NCBI GenBank assembly: GCA_025175895.1
Contig: CM045992.1
Location: forward strand, 92,546,800 to 92,610,799
Source of the DNA: Wurfbainia villosa
Lineage: Eukaryota; Streptophyta; Magnoliopsida; Zingiberales; Zingiberaceae
Reading direction: 5' to 3'
DNA length: 64,000 nucleotides
The position numbers and the translations under genes are program-made. The number at the start of each line of letters is the position of its first letter. Position 1 is the first letter of the stretch. The notes under the pieces were generated by a model. The model did no database searches and had not been told where the DNA came from. It was given only the letters and a program-made list of their open reading frames with translations. Shown piece by piece: positions 21,191 through 32,489 of this stretch.

Positions 21191-22544
21191 TGATGTGAGC
21201 AAAACATATAGGGTTTTAGGAGTAGTTTTCACTCACATCTCATTTCATTTTATGTTTGTTTCATGCATATTCTACTTTATTTTGCATGCATTTCCTATTT
21301 TCTGGTTCGGAGATCTACTCTTTGTACTTTTGTGTGCAGGATAGCATTCCATGGGGAAAACGGCATGCTTTCGGAGCAAAAAGGAGGCATTTGACAACTG
21401 GACACAGAGTGGGACACGGCTTGGGCATGTGGCTACACACGGTCGTATTTAGGGTTCGAAAATGGCCACCACAGCCTTACACATGGCCTACCCATGTGTT
21501 TTCACACGGCCGTGTGGCGGCCAGGAAACTTGACGTGACCAAGGGTTTTTCCAGATTTCACGAGGATCTGACATGATGTCTATATAAGGAAAGCTACGCC
21601 CAAACCCTAGAAGGGGGGGGGGCACGACGGCTGGGACGATACTCCGAAGCCCTAAAAAGCTTTGAGAACTCGCAATGGGGAGGAGAAAGGCCACCGAAGA
21701 TCTAAGTTCTGCACTTCAACGCTGGAGAGAAGACCTTATTGCATTGTAATTTCCGTTCTTTGCATGTTATCTATTGTTTATTCGAATATGAACATGCTTT
21801 GTGTTTCTCCTCTCATATTTATGGAGTAGTTTCTTCGATTCTAGGATTAGGGAGTAGTTTGCATGTGTAGAACATATTATTCCAAATTAAATTCTGTTCT
21901 TGAGTTTGTATTTACAATTGGTATTAGTTTAGACCGATATCTATGTGTTTTGGTTTAGCACGAGGGGTGACAACCCTCGTATCTAAGACTTAGGGGAATT
22001 AAAGAGGAACCTAGGAATTGGCTTCATCTCCTGTAACTGTGGATAGAAGGGTGCGATAGAATTGGAAATGATTCGTCGTAGGGATTGATTCAGCATCCTC
22101 GTACCGCCTATCCCGTCCTTGTAAGGCAGAGATAGCTCCCGATAGATGCGAAGGCTCATCGGGGAGTGTATGATGTCCCTTCCACAAGGCCATAGTTAGA
22201 TGGTAAGCCAATACTCAATTGATAGCATGTTTTGCGACACACAAGCAAAATCGAAATCCTAGAATCCCTTTCAAAGACTCACAGCAAGCCTTTTCTTCTT
22301 CCGTGTGACACACTGTATTGAGTTAGGACCGCCGACAACCCTCGCAATCACAAACATTAGATTTGACTTCCAAACAATAACGTCCACCGAATAGATTGGT
22401 AGTCGAATCTTAGTCCCTATAAGATTGATAAATCTTTTTATTACTTGATGACATCCATGCACTTGTGGGCGTTGAGCACGAGCGTGCGCTTTGAGTCCTC
22501 GATGGTCTCCATCACGAGATTTGAGGGTGCATTCACGTGCATCA
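21191..22544 (+). repeat. 3' LTR of Athila C
   Basis: About 1.35 kb, TGATGTGAGC to GTGCATCA. The start is shared with E (29077 downward) and K (36621 upward). It contains the perfect 14-bp palindrome CACACGGCCGTGTG at 21503-21516 and a run of ten or so Gs near 21612. The 3' part carries the TTAGTCCCT ... CATGCACTTGTGG pattern I associate with Athila LTR ends. The right end abuts Copia D integrase sequence, so C was inserted in D. Confidence 0.82.
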
Positions 22545-24214
22545 AAACCCCAAAAGGACTTGGGAAGATTCACGAGATTCATCATTGAACTAACCATGTC
22601 CATCAAGGTTCGGTTTCGCCTCTCAAACACACCATTAAGCTATGGTGTATACGGCGGAGTCCATTGAGACAATATACCATTGTCCCTTAGATAATCCAGA
22701 AACTCTTGACTCAAGTAATCACCACCTCGATCAGATCGAAGTATTTTAATACTTTTGCCCAGTTATTTCTCTACTTCATTTCTTAATTCTTTAAACCTTT
22801 CAAAGTCTTTAGACTTGTGTTTCATCAATAACACATACCCAAATCGTGAGTGATCATTGATAAAGGTAATGAAGTAGCTATAGCCTCCTAGGGCATGAGT
22901 TGACATAGGTCCGTATACATCAGTATATATTAGACCAAGCAACTCTCCCACCGGTTCACCTTTTCTAGTAAAAGGTAACTTAGTCATCTTACCTTTTAAG
23001 CATGATTCACATGTATCAAATGAATCAAATTCAAATGATTCCAGAATTCCACATCGGTGTAATTCAGACTTGCGTTTCTTGCTTACATGGCCAAGATGAC
23101 AATGACACATGTAGGAGGATAATTGATTATCTTTTCGAGCATGCTTGTTGCACACTTCGATATTGAAAATGTCATCGGATACATCTAACGTATATATTCC
23201 ATTGCATAAAGTTCCAATCCCATAAAGAACGCCATTTAAAGTTATGTAACAATAATTGTTAGTAAAAGTCAAATGGTACCCATTTCTATTTAAGCAAAAA
23301 ATAGAAACAATGTTTTTTATTAATGAAGGAACATAATAGCAATTGTCCAGTTCTAAGACAAGTCCTGCAGGGAGTTTCAACAAAAATGTTCCGATGGCGA
23401 GTACAACAACCTTTGCTCCATTCCCAACACGTAAATTTGACTCTCCCTTGACAAGTCTTCTTCTATTCCTTAGCCCATGTATGTCATTACATTTATGTGA
23501 GCCACACCCAGTATCCAATACCCAAGTTTCTAAAGAAATAGAATGACAATCAATAACGAAGATATCTGAAGAAGTTGGGGCATCAGATGCCTTATTCTTC
23601 TTCATGAACTCAAGATAAATCTTGCAGTTTCTTTGCCATTGGCCCTCCTTGATACAATGATGGCAAGTGCCCTTTTGAGCTGGTTCTGCCTTTTTAGCAT
23701 TTTTCTTCTTCCCCTTTTGTTGTTCCTTTGGCTTCCTCTTAGAACCTTTCTTCGAGGAATCAACTAACAGCACCGTCCCCTGCTCATGCTTCACATAAGG
23801 CTCCACTATCTTCAGTATGTTGAGCAGTACCACAGATGATCCTTCTTGCATCTCAGAGGTGAAGAGGAGCTTGGAGACTTCGAACCTTTCAGATCTCACT
23901 TGCTCATCAAACAACTCATAGAGATGAAAGACTACGGTATAAGCATTCATATGCTAATGCCGCTTCTGCAGCTCGGGTACCATCGTGGCTAGCATGATGC
24001 AACTTACTAGTTCATAATCACTCACATGTTTCTAATAGGCCAACAATTAGTCCGGAGTTGCATCATCACTAAGACGGACGGGAAGAGACTCTTCGAGGAC
24101 ATTCACAAGCTTTTCAACTATGAGAACAATTCTCAAATTTCTAAGTCAGTCCAAGAAGTTCGGCCTAGTCAATTTATTTGAATCCAAAATAGATTGCAAA
24201 TTCAAAGACATCAT
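22545..24214 (-). pseudogene. Copia D gag, protease and integrase remnant
   Basis: The ATG at 24214 opens MMSLNLQSILDSNKLTRPNF, with stops soon after, including TAA at 24047-24049 and TAG at 24032-24034. A 395-codon frame (23950-22763) then carries gag, a damaged knuckle (CHHCIKEGQWQRNC, His changed to Gln) and protease (DTGCGSHKC). Pre-integrase (YMCHCHLGHVSKKRKSELH) and the integrase start (DVYGPMSTHALGGY) follow. The TAA at 22763 falls where A has CAA. Beyond it, the catalytic-Glu motif survives as FERRNRT. The chain ends at LPKSFWGF, where Athila C begins. The gag lacks about 50 residues compared with B-type gag, as in A. Confidence 0.88.
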
Positions 24215-25336
24215 GGTTAAGCGATTAACATAGAAATTCAAATTGAGCATATATGAGAAAGATGATTTAAAATGCATCAACATACATTTATAAGTCTCAT
24301 TCATTTTTCAAAATAAAAACCCCTCAAAATCAATTCGGGAGATCGTAGGTTCATCTCCAAATGGGTTGATATCCAACATAAATAAGAACAACCTTGGAGA
24401 GAGTCCAACAAGCCATTCTTAGCTATGATGGTAGGTATCAAGAATACCAATTACATATCACGTATATGTAACTATCACAATGTGTTATCAACTAATTGAA
24501 TATTCATACATACATTGGGTTGTTAACACATTAACAAGTATACATCATATGCATAGCACCCAACTTCACCTCCCTTCACATCGACCTTGGAGAGAGTCCA
24601 ACAAACCGATGCTCCAAGTTAAAGCCGACCCATTAATCACGAAATAGTTTGAATATGGTTAGAGCGCATTAATCCAATTAGTCAGGCTTGGAGAGAGTCC
24701 AACAACCCAAACTAACGATTGACCTCTGACTCTTACCATATTAGTAATAAACTTTTTCAATGGTTTGAACATGTCCAGGTTCGAGCTGGGCTTGGAGAGA
24801 GTCCAACAACTCAAACAAGAAATAGAACTCTGGTTCTAACCATATTAATGGAAGGTGTAGGCTTTAATATTGTGTAAGGGGGTTTAATATCTCATTCTCT
24901 TTGCATGCAAATAACTATTATCTACATGACATGACATGCATGACATACATATACATGTCACGACACGCATAGCATAATTATATGCATCTATGCAATTACA
25001 TGTCATACAATTATGACATGTACAAATAGTTTCCTTATTTGTCATAACTAATTTTGGAAATAAAATATGTTTGAGATTTGATTTCTCAAATCAAATCTTG
25101 ATTAAATTAGGAAAAAATTTCCTAATCTAATCACATATTTTATTTTATGAATATATTAATTTAGGAAACAAATTTCCTAAATTGTAATTTCCTAATCACA
25201 TTAGAAAATTTCCAATTTGAATTTCTTTACTAATTAAAATTTCCATAATTATTTCTAAACTTTCCAAAAGTAGAAAATATCCAAAATATAATTATGACTA
25301 TCGCAAAACAATTTTACGATTATGTCATAACACAGT
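24215..25336 (-). other. Leader of Copia D with four 19-bp repeats
   Basis: No gene. CTTGGAGAGAGTCCAACAA (plus-strand reading) occurs four times without mismatch: 24393-24411, 24586-24604, 24687-24705 and 24791-24809. The rest is AT-rich, with ACATGACATGCATG-type repeats near 24925-25020 and TTTCCTAA-type repeats near 25105-25220. Confidence 0.8.
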
Positions 25337-25351
25337 CGGGCTCTGATACCA
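25337..25351 (-). other. Primer binding site of Copia D (initiator-Met tRNA type)
   Basis: The minus strand reads TGGTATCAGAGCCCG one base after the 5' LTR. This is the standard plant Copia primer site and the clearest in the window. It fixes the orientation and the LTR boundary. Confidence 0.93.
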
Positions 25352-25352
25352 C

Positions 25353-27681
25353 TATTGGGTTTCCCCGACACTAACGTGGGTGTGTGTTCGAACACGTTTC
25401 ATAAACATGCACACAGCGGAAGCAAAAATAAGTAATAAACTAATTTATTATAATACACACACCACACATATACAAGATACAATAAGTGTAGACATAATCG
25501 ACATTTTAAATTTTGCAATAAAAGGAAACTTATACTAGGTATACCTGACGAATTATATGAAGCGGAAATGACATCAACCTTAGCAACCCTCTTAAGTTTT
25601 GCCTCTATCCGTATCCATGCCGAGTATCTTCGGGATAGCTTCAACAAGCTACGAGCTGCGTCTTCACACGAGATACTAGTCTCGTATCGAAGATGTTGTG
25701 ATTCGAGAGACTATCACAATTCGAATCCAATTCAAATCCAAAATGAGTTTCGTAAACTCGCTTCTCGAAAGCAGTTTTCGTCAACCAATTGATGAAACTT
25801 CAAACCTCCACCAAAGAGGATTGCTGGAGATCTAATCCTCATCGAGGAGGTCGCTGCCAGAGTTCCAAATGCCGGCTAAACCACACTCTCATCACAAAAG
25901 ACACAAGCTATCCAAGAGGACAGCTTGGTGGAGGAGGTGGCCAACTAAACTAGTGGTCGACGGCAGCCTTATGGCCGGTTGTTGGAGGTGGCCGGCGGCT
26001 GAGCTTGCTGGCTGGTGGATGGTCGGCGGCTGAGCTTGCTGGCTGGTGGATGGTCGACGGCTTGGTGGCTAGGTGGTGGCTGAAGGAGGTGGCAGCCAAA
26101 CAACTTTGGGCGACACCAAGGGTTTTGGTGACGCACAAGGAGAGAAGAGGAGAAGAGAAAAACTATGGTTTCAAAAACCTAAGTCGATCGAACCAATGAA
26201 CATGGGTTATCTCTCAACCCCGTTATTTATAGAGAATGTATCTCTTAACCATTAAGAGACTTTTCCTCAAGACCTTTTCTCAAGACCTTATCTCTAAAGT
26301 CTTTTCTCAAAGGGTTATTGGTTCACAACTAAAACCCATTAACCCGCTCCATTAACTTAAGTTAATATAAACCAAACCACATTGGTCTATTTTAAGTTCA
26401 AATGAACCGAACCAATTTTGGTTCATTCGTTTAAAACAAACCAAACCAATTTGGTTTATTTCCACCATTGGATTAGAACCAAATCGATTTGGTTCATCCA
26501 TCATGTCTTGATAAGACTCGGCCCATCCATGTATTCGATACGACTGAAACAATTTCATGCTCGCTCTTTGTTTGGTCCAACCAAACCAAGTTTCTCTCGA
26601 TCTGAGAATCTCATTCTCAAACTCATTTTAAATCCCTCGGATAACACTCGTAGTGCGTGTGGCCAAATAGATTCCCAATTTATGTTGGCTGTCTATAATT
26701 AACCATTAATTATAGAACGATCATGAGTGACACCTAGTAGTACATCATAATCCTCAATTAACTGAAAAATCAATGGTTGACCCAAGAACAACTTCTGAAA
26801 TCATTCAACAGCTACAGTGAATCGTGCCCCATTCCCTTCACTCATCTTATACCCACTTGGTTCAGGACATGGTCCATTGTGTCATTCCCCACTAGGCTGA
26901 CCATGTCACACCTAACCCAAGTATTATTTTCTCGTCCTCCGAATTATAATTACTGCACATGTATCCAAGAGTACCATACTCTAAACATGTAATGCTTTGG
27001 CAAAAGACTTTAGTAACAATCTGACAAGAGGCCATAGGGTATATATCTCCTCGCAAGGAGTGGTGAATCCTCTGTAGGTTATTCAAACACCTTCGGCCAC
27101 TTCAACTTATACCCAATCATCTTGGGTTCACATCTCCTCGGAGATGCTTGCTTAAGATGTTAAAGCATAAGTTTTCATGACCAAGATGACTTGAATATCG
27201 CAAGTCGAAGGAACATCGCACTTAAGTTGCTATAAGAACTTCATTGACATATCCATATATGCAGAGAACCTTATGAAGTCTTACAGCTCGTCACTCTAAT
27301 GAACTAGTTACCATAACTAGCATCCACGGTTAACTCCGGACATCCCAATGTCTCTAGCCAGTGAGAAATAACTTCTTGGATAAACCAAAGAGTATAACTC
27401 GTTCTAGTCTCAACAGAATTGATGGTGTCCAAGAGCATCAATTCATCGACTAGGGATAATTCCAATACATTACAATTACACATGTAGAGATCCTCACTAG
27501 TTGTGATCCAATCACAAATTCTCTCATGTTGTGAATCATATTGCGGACATCCAGAAAATGAGTTTTAGATCCAATCAAATACATGAAAGCGTGTACACTC
27601 AAATAGGGAATCTTCATTTATCAAATAAATAGTACAACCATAAGGCGATTGCCTTAGGACATCTCTCATATATAACTAACA
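25353..27681 (-). repeat. 5' LTR of Copia D
   Basis: About 2.33 kb; the minus strand starts TGTTAGTTATATATGAGAG at 27681 and ends CCCAATA at 25353, where the usual CA has become TA. Same family as the LTR of A. Its last roughly 700 bp form an inverted repeat with fragment F on the far side. Open frames inside it look non-coding. Confidence 0.88.
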
Positions 27682-28381
27682 GTTGTTGCTACTCAAGCTC
27701 AGCCGCCGACCACTTTCTTCCGTCGGCCATCCATCGGCCAGCAGTCTAGCTGTCGACCACCTCCAGCCGCTGACCATAAGGCTATCACCGACCACTTGTT
27801 TGGTCGGCCATCTCCTCCCCCAAGCTGTCCTCTTGGATAGTTTGTGTCCTTTGCGACGAGAGCATCGTTTAGCCATCATTTGGAACTCTGACAGTGACCT
27901 CCTTGCCGAGGATTTGATCTCCGACAATCCTCTTTGGTGGAGGATCGAAGTTTCGTCAACTGGTTGATGAAAACCGCTTTCGAGAAGCGAGTTTATGTAA
28001 CTCATTTTTGGATTTGAATTGTGATCGTCTCTCGGATCACAACATCTCCGATACGAGACTAGTATCTTGTGTGAAGATGGGGCTCGTAGCTTGTTGAAGC
28101 TATCCCAACGATACTTGGCGTGGATACTGATAGAGGCAAAACTTACGAGGGTCGCTAGGGTTGATGTCATTTCCGCTTCACATAATCTGTCAGGTGTATC
28201 TAGAGTAGTTTTCTTTATTGCAAAATTTGAAATTGTGATTATGTCTACACAATTATATCCTTCATGTGTGTGGTGTGTGTATTGTAATAAGTTAGTTATT
28301 ACTTGTTTTTGCTTTCGTTGTGTGCATGTTTACGAAACGTGTTCAAACACACACCCACGTCGGTGTCGAGGAAACCCAACA
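27682..28381 (+). repeat. F: 3' part of a forward A/D-family Copia LTR
   Basis: About 700 bp matching the last part of the A and D LTRs but in plus orientation (GATCTCCGACAATCC near 27920, GTGTGCATGTTTACGAAACG near 28321). It ends exactly at the LTR terminus CCCAACA (28381), where Athila E LTR sequence begins. The left side is cut by D's LTR, so D was probably inserted into F. The remainder of F is not identified in the window. Confidence 0.8.
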
Positions 28382-29077
28382 CAATGTACACAAGCTACTC
28401 CCTAATCTTAGAATCGATGTATCTACTCCATAGATGAAAGAGAACAGACACAAGGCATCATAAAATGAATCATTACAATGTAAAGATGTCTAAGAATGAA
28501 ATCACAGTACTCTTGGTTGTTCTATTTGGCATTAGAGTTCAAATTTCAGTCCTCGAGCCACTTCCTTCCTGCCCGTTGCGATTCTCCAATGCTTTTCAGG
28601 GCACCATCGTGTCATTCTAGCCATCGGGCCTCCTCCCTAGGGTTTGGGCGTGCCTTCCTTTTTATAGGCGTGAAGCCGACTCTTCATAAATCCCACGAAA
28701 ACCCTAGTCACGTCGAAACTGCCCAACACCACACGACCATGTGGAATCCACATGGTCGGCCGTGTGGGGCATTGGGATGGCTAGCTTCATGGTTTGGACA
28801 TGGTCATGTGGAATTCACACGGCCGACCATGTGGAATTCACACGGTTCCCCATGTCCGCCTCTATTCCTCCTGGTGAATGCCTTCCTTTTGCTCCAAAAA
28901 TGTGTCGTTTCACCTATAAAATGTCATCCTGCACACAAAAGCAACAAGAGCATATCTCCGAACCAGAAAATAGGAAATGCATGCAAAACAAAGTAGAATA
29001 TGCATGAAACAAGGATAAAATGTAACGAGATGTGTGTGAAAACTACTCCTAAAATCCTATATGTTTTGCTCACATCA
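28382..29077 (-). repeat. 3' LTR of Athila E, truncated
   Basis: The minus strand starts TGATGTGAGCAAAACATATA at 29077, the same start as C and K. About 700 bp remain, interrupted by F at 28381. It contains several CACACGGCCGACCATG-like motifs (28730-28855). The remainder of the LTR should lie beyond F's other end but was not recognised. Confidence 0.85.
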
Positions 29078-29093
29078 ATCCCCCTAGACTTAG
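29078..29093 (-). other. Polypurine tract of Athila E
   Basis: The minus strand reads CTAAGTCTAGGGGGAT directly before the LTR. It matches the tract of element C in place and pattern. Confidence 0.8.
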
Positions 29094-29327
29094 GTCTTTG
29101 CTTGTCCTCAAGCAAAGCTCAGTGCCATGAAATTTTAAAAATCTATTGTTCCATACTTAGCATGTTAACTGGATTTATCAAGTGGTGTTTTCAATTAAAG
29201 AAAAATAGATATGTTCTAAAAGATCACTAAGTTAGCTTTTCGTGCATGTGCTAAGCAAATTTTCCTAAGGTATACTCATTCCACAGTGAGTTAAGTCATC
29301 ATCCTATAACTTTACTAAGCTCTCTGG
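29094..29327 (-). other. Athila E 3' untranslated region, distal part
   Basis: No gene. It aligns with 20940-21180 of element C on the opposite strand (for example the AAGTCATCATCCTATA string near 29293 against C's version near 20965). It is interrupted at 29327 by J1 and resumes at 31804. Confidence 0.75.
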
Positions 29328-31803
29328 TGTTGGATCGAAGAGTCACTGGGGGGGTGAATAGTGATCGTAAAACTTTTCTATTCGTTTCGTTAAAACTACG
29401 AGTATTGCAGCGTAAATAAAAGTAAAGCAAAAGTAAAGGAACATCTTTTGTTTTTTACTTGGTTCAAAACCAAAAGGTTGCTAATCCAAGGCCCCGCGAT
29501 CCTAGACCGCGTATGATGGGACAATCCACTAAAAGTCTCTTTCTCGTTGGAGGTAAGAGACGACGATTACAAAAATCAAGATAGAGGAAGAGGCAACAAG
29601 TCTACCTCTCCTCTTAGCAACGGAAAGCTCGAATATAAGAAAGTAGAAAGCTCAATTACAAGAAAGTAGACAACTTTAATTAAACTACCGATGAATGGAT
29701 TTGGAATCTTGGTGTGACGTCGGCGTTATGGTGGCATAGCATTGTCATTGAATCTTGTCGTTGTTGGAGCACTTTGGGAGCACAATTAGATGATCAAAAG
29801 AGGTGAAAAGCCTCTTCTTTTATATCCCTTCAAACCCTAGCTCATTGAGATCCAAATCTGGGTCAAAGCTCCTCATCCCCCCATTTTTGGTGGAGCTTAT
29901 CTTGACTTTCTTCGAGATGATTAGCTTGACCATCAGTCGACTGATACCCCTCAGCAGTTGACTAACGATAGGATCAGTCGACTGCCAATAGCCTTCAGTC
30001 GACTGTTAGCTTGAGTTAGCACAGAATATTGTTAGGACCTATGTGTCCGCTAGAGGGGGGTGAATAGCACGTCGTTGTTCGCTTGATGGAATTTGATCGT
30101 GCTTGCTACAAAACTTGTTATATGCAGTGGAAATAATAACAATAAAACAAATACAACAAGAACACAAGCACAACACCAAATATAACATGGTTCGAAACCA
30201 TATGGTTCGTACTCCACGGATTGGGCTCTAAAATCCCTAGCGATGCAACCAACACCACTAAAATAATAATACTCCTTCTCGACAACACGTTGGAGGTGGA
30301 GAAACCTCGTACAAATGATTACACAAAGTAATACAACAAAAATAAGCAAATACATGTATGAATACAATAATCTATGTAAAGAGAACTTTACAAATGAGCT
30401 TTTTGATGCTTGATTGTTTGGTTGCTTGAGTTGCACTTAGAGACCCTGAATTGCAGTAGCAAATTGCCCCAAAACTCCTCAAGAAACCTTGCCAAAAATC
30501 CTCCCCACAAACTTCTTTTATAACCTGCATTCGAGCTGATTTTCTCCTAGCAGTCGATTGATCGGGACCATCACTCGACTGCTCTTGTAGCCGTTGTCTC
30601 ACACTGGCATCAGCATCGTTGGATAAGTTTCAACGGATAGACCATCAGTCGACTGATCATGCCCATCATTCGACTGATCAGGTCATCACTCGACTATCAA
30701 ACCCTAACAGTCGACTCAGAAACCTTCTGTCCCCGAATTCCCAACCATAAGTCATTGCTCGGGCCATCACCAATCGCCCTAATCTTTGGCGATCATTGCT
30801 AGGCCAATTCGTGATCGAACTATAGTCGACTCTCATCAGTCGACTGACCATAGTCCTAGTCGACTGATACACCTCAAACATGAGGTTTTAACCGCAAATA
30901 TGGTGTCCCCATACTTGCTAGACCACCCTTAGCCTAGATGTAAGCCTTCTAGCCACCTCCGTCAACCTCACGCCTATCAGATCCCTCCAAGTCATCCATG
31001 ACTTGTTCATCCATACACTAGCCTTCAAGTGCTTCCATTAGCTATTGTCATGCTAATGTGGTATACACTGCCAAGGCACATTGGGCTTATGCTGCCAAGA
31101 CTCCGCTTGGACTTTACACCGTCAACCATTGGACTTATACTGCCAAGATTCTACCCTTGGACTTTACACTGCTAATATTCCCCTTGAACTTCTCAATTGC
31201 TAAGACTCAAACTTGGACTTTCCCTTGCCAACCCATGTTGGACTTTTCATGCCAAGACCCATGCTTGGACTTTCTCTTGCCAAGACCAAGACTTTGACTT
31301 TCCCATGACAATCACATTGTCATATGTTTTTGTCGAACATCAAAACATCGCTCGGGTCAAACTCGAGTTTGGTCAATCGTGACCTGGGCCGATTGCACCA
31401 ACAAATACATGACTGATGGTAAATACGATGGTCCTTATCGTCCGACCTCAACCTAGACCTTCCTCCGGAAGTCTTAGTAGGATCACCACCTATGGTAGTC
31501 CCCATACGGAGGGCACGACCTTACCATCGCTCCGCACTTAGTGTTTACCTTCGATCCTTCCTGACTTGTCACTTAGCTTCTAGTCACCACCGAGGTTCCT
31601 CGACTCCAACGAGGTTCTCCTGGTGTCGCCCGACCACCATGATTTCTCGTCCCGAGATTCTTTAAGTGTCACTAACCTTGGGCTTAGCTTAATATAATTC
31701 CTGCACACTCAACACATCACATGAGATAACAATAATAGCTTAACTTTGAACTTTTGCCATAATCAAAACCTAGGTTCAATTATGTGGTGCCCCAGCACCC
31801 ACA
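29328..31803 (+). mobile_element. J1: solo-LTR-like insertion in Athila E, itself split by J2
   Basis: Starts TGTTGGATCGAAGAG and ends CAGCACCCACA; without J2 it is about 1.1 kb. The TSDs are TCTGG (29323-29327) and TCCAG (31804-31808). The uninterrupted copy in element C has TCCAG at this place, so the left duplication has probably decayed by two transitions. No coding capacity. It contains three CAGTCGACTG palindromes (29934, 29975, 29996). Orientation and superfamily are unknown. Confidence 0.72.
30030..31403 (+). mobile_element. J2: solo-LTR-like element inside J1
   Basis: Starts TGTTAGGACC and ends GCACCAACA (1374 bp), flanked by AATAT (30025-30029) and AATAC (31404-31408), one mismatch apart. 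It contains a GGGGGGTGAATAG-type string near its start, like J1, CAGTCGACTG at 30646 and 30837, and many one-mismatch versions. The right half carries an irregular repeat of TTGGACTTT...TGCCAAG units (about 31060-31300). No coding capacity recognised. Confidence 0.7.
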
Positions 31804-32489
31804 TCCAGCTTTTAGGCACTTATCTGCCGTAAGCGAGGGTTGTTCCCTAGATCTAGTATAAAGTCTCAAAGGCGTGCTCGATATTTATAGAAATTGGTAG
31901 GTGTTTCCCCAGTAATATAACTCGGTCTCAAAGAGACACCTAGTCATTTCCACCCACGACAACTATTTTTAACTCTCTCTTTTTTTTCTATCTTTTTATT
32001 ATTATTTTTTCAAGGAAATTTGTTTCTCCCTAGCTCATTGGTATTTTGATTTTTCTAAATGGGCTTACACAATCCGAGCATCTCCAGTAATTAAAATGAT
32101 AAATCTAGAGTCACCTATGGATTCCAAAGTACTAGACTACTAGGATGAATCATAACTATGTATGTACTAGATTTTTCCTTTCAGAATATTCATCCAGTGT
32201 AAGTGAAAGACAAAAGCTAACAAGTGTAAGTCTAGAATATTCATTAAAACAACTAAAATAAAATACCAAAAGATAAATGAAGTTAAGCTATCTATAGCAT
32301 GGAAGCAATTCGTGAAGAACTTTTAAAAACATTACTGAGGCAGCTTAAAAATGACAAAAACTAACTGCTGAAAGGAAACTAAACATTCTATCCATGGACA
32401 AAGGGAATGCAAACTACAACTAGACTTAAATGTTAAGAAAGAAACTACTGCTGGAAGAAAGATATATCAAAATTTGGAGCCCCCCAGAC
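31804..32489 (-). other. Athila E 3' untranslated region, proximal part
   Basis: No gene. It aligns inversely with 20251-20950 of element C, including the purine-rich tract (here pyrimidine-rich, 31970-32030) and the AAGTCTGGGGGGCTCC string near 32490 just past the second ORF. Confidence 0.72.

Larger units (their letters stand above)
22545..27681 (-). mobile_element. Copia element D, 5' half only (same family as A)
   Basis: Read on the minus strand: 5' LTR (27681-25353), primer site, leader, gag, protease and part of integrase, cut at 22545 by the end of Athila C. RT, RNase H and the 3' LTR are missing. It belongs with A by its LTR start, a near-identical gag and the same internal gag deletion. 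Confidence 0.88.

Noticed and set aside
24393..24809. Possible CRISPR-like direct repeats (19 bp, spaced)
   Set aside because: Spacing is irregular (about 100-190 bases), there are only four copies, and the context is a Copia leader.
12821..28381. That F is the missing end of Copia A
   Set aside because: A already has an apparently complete 3' LTR at 12821-15076, so F must come from another copy of the family.
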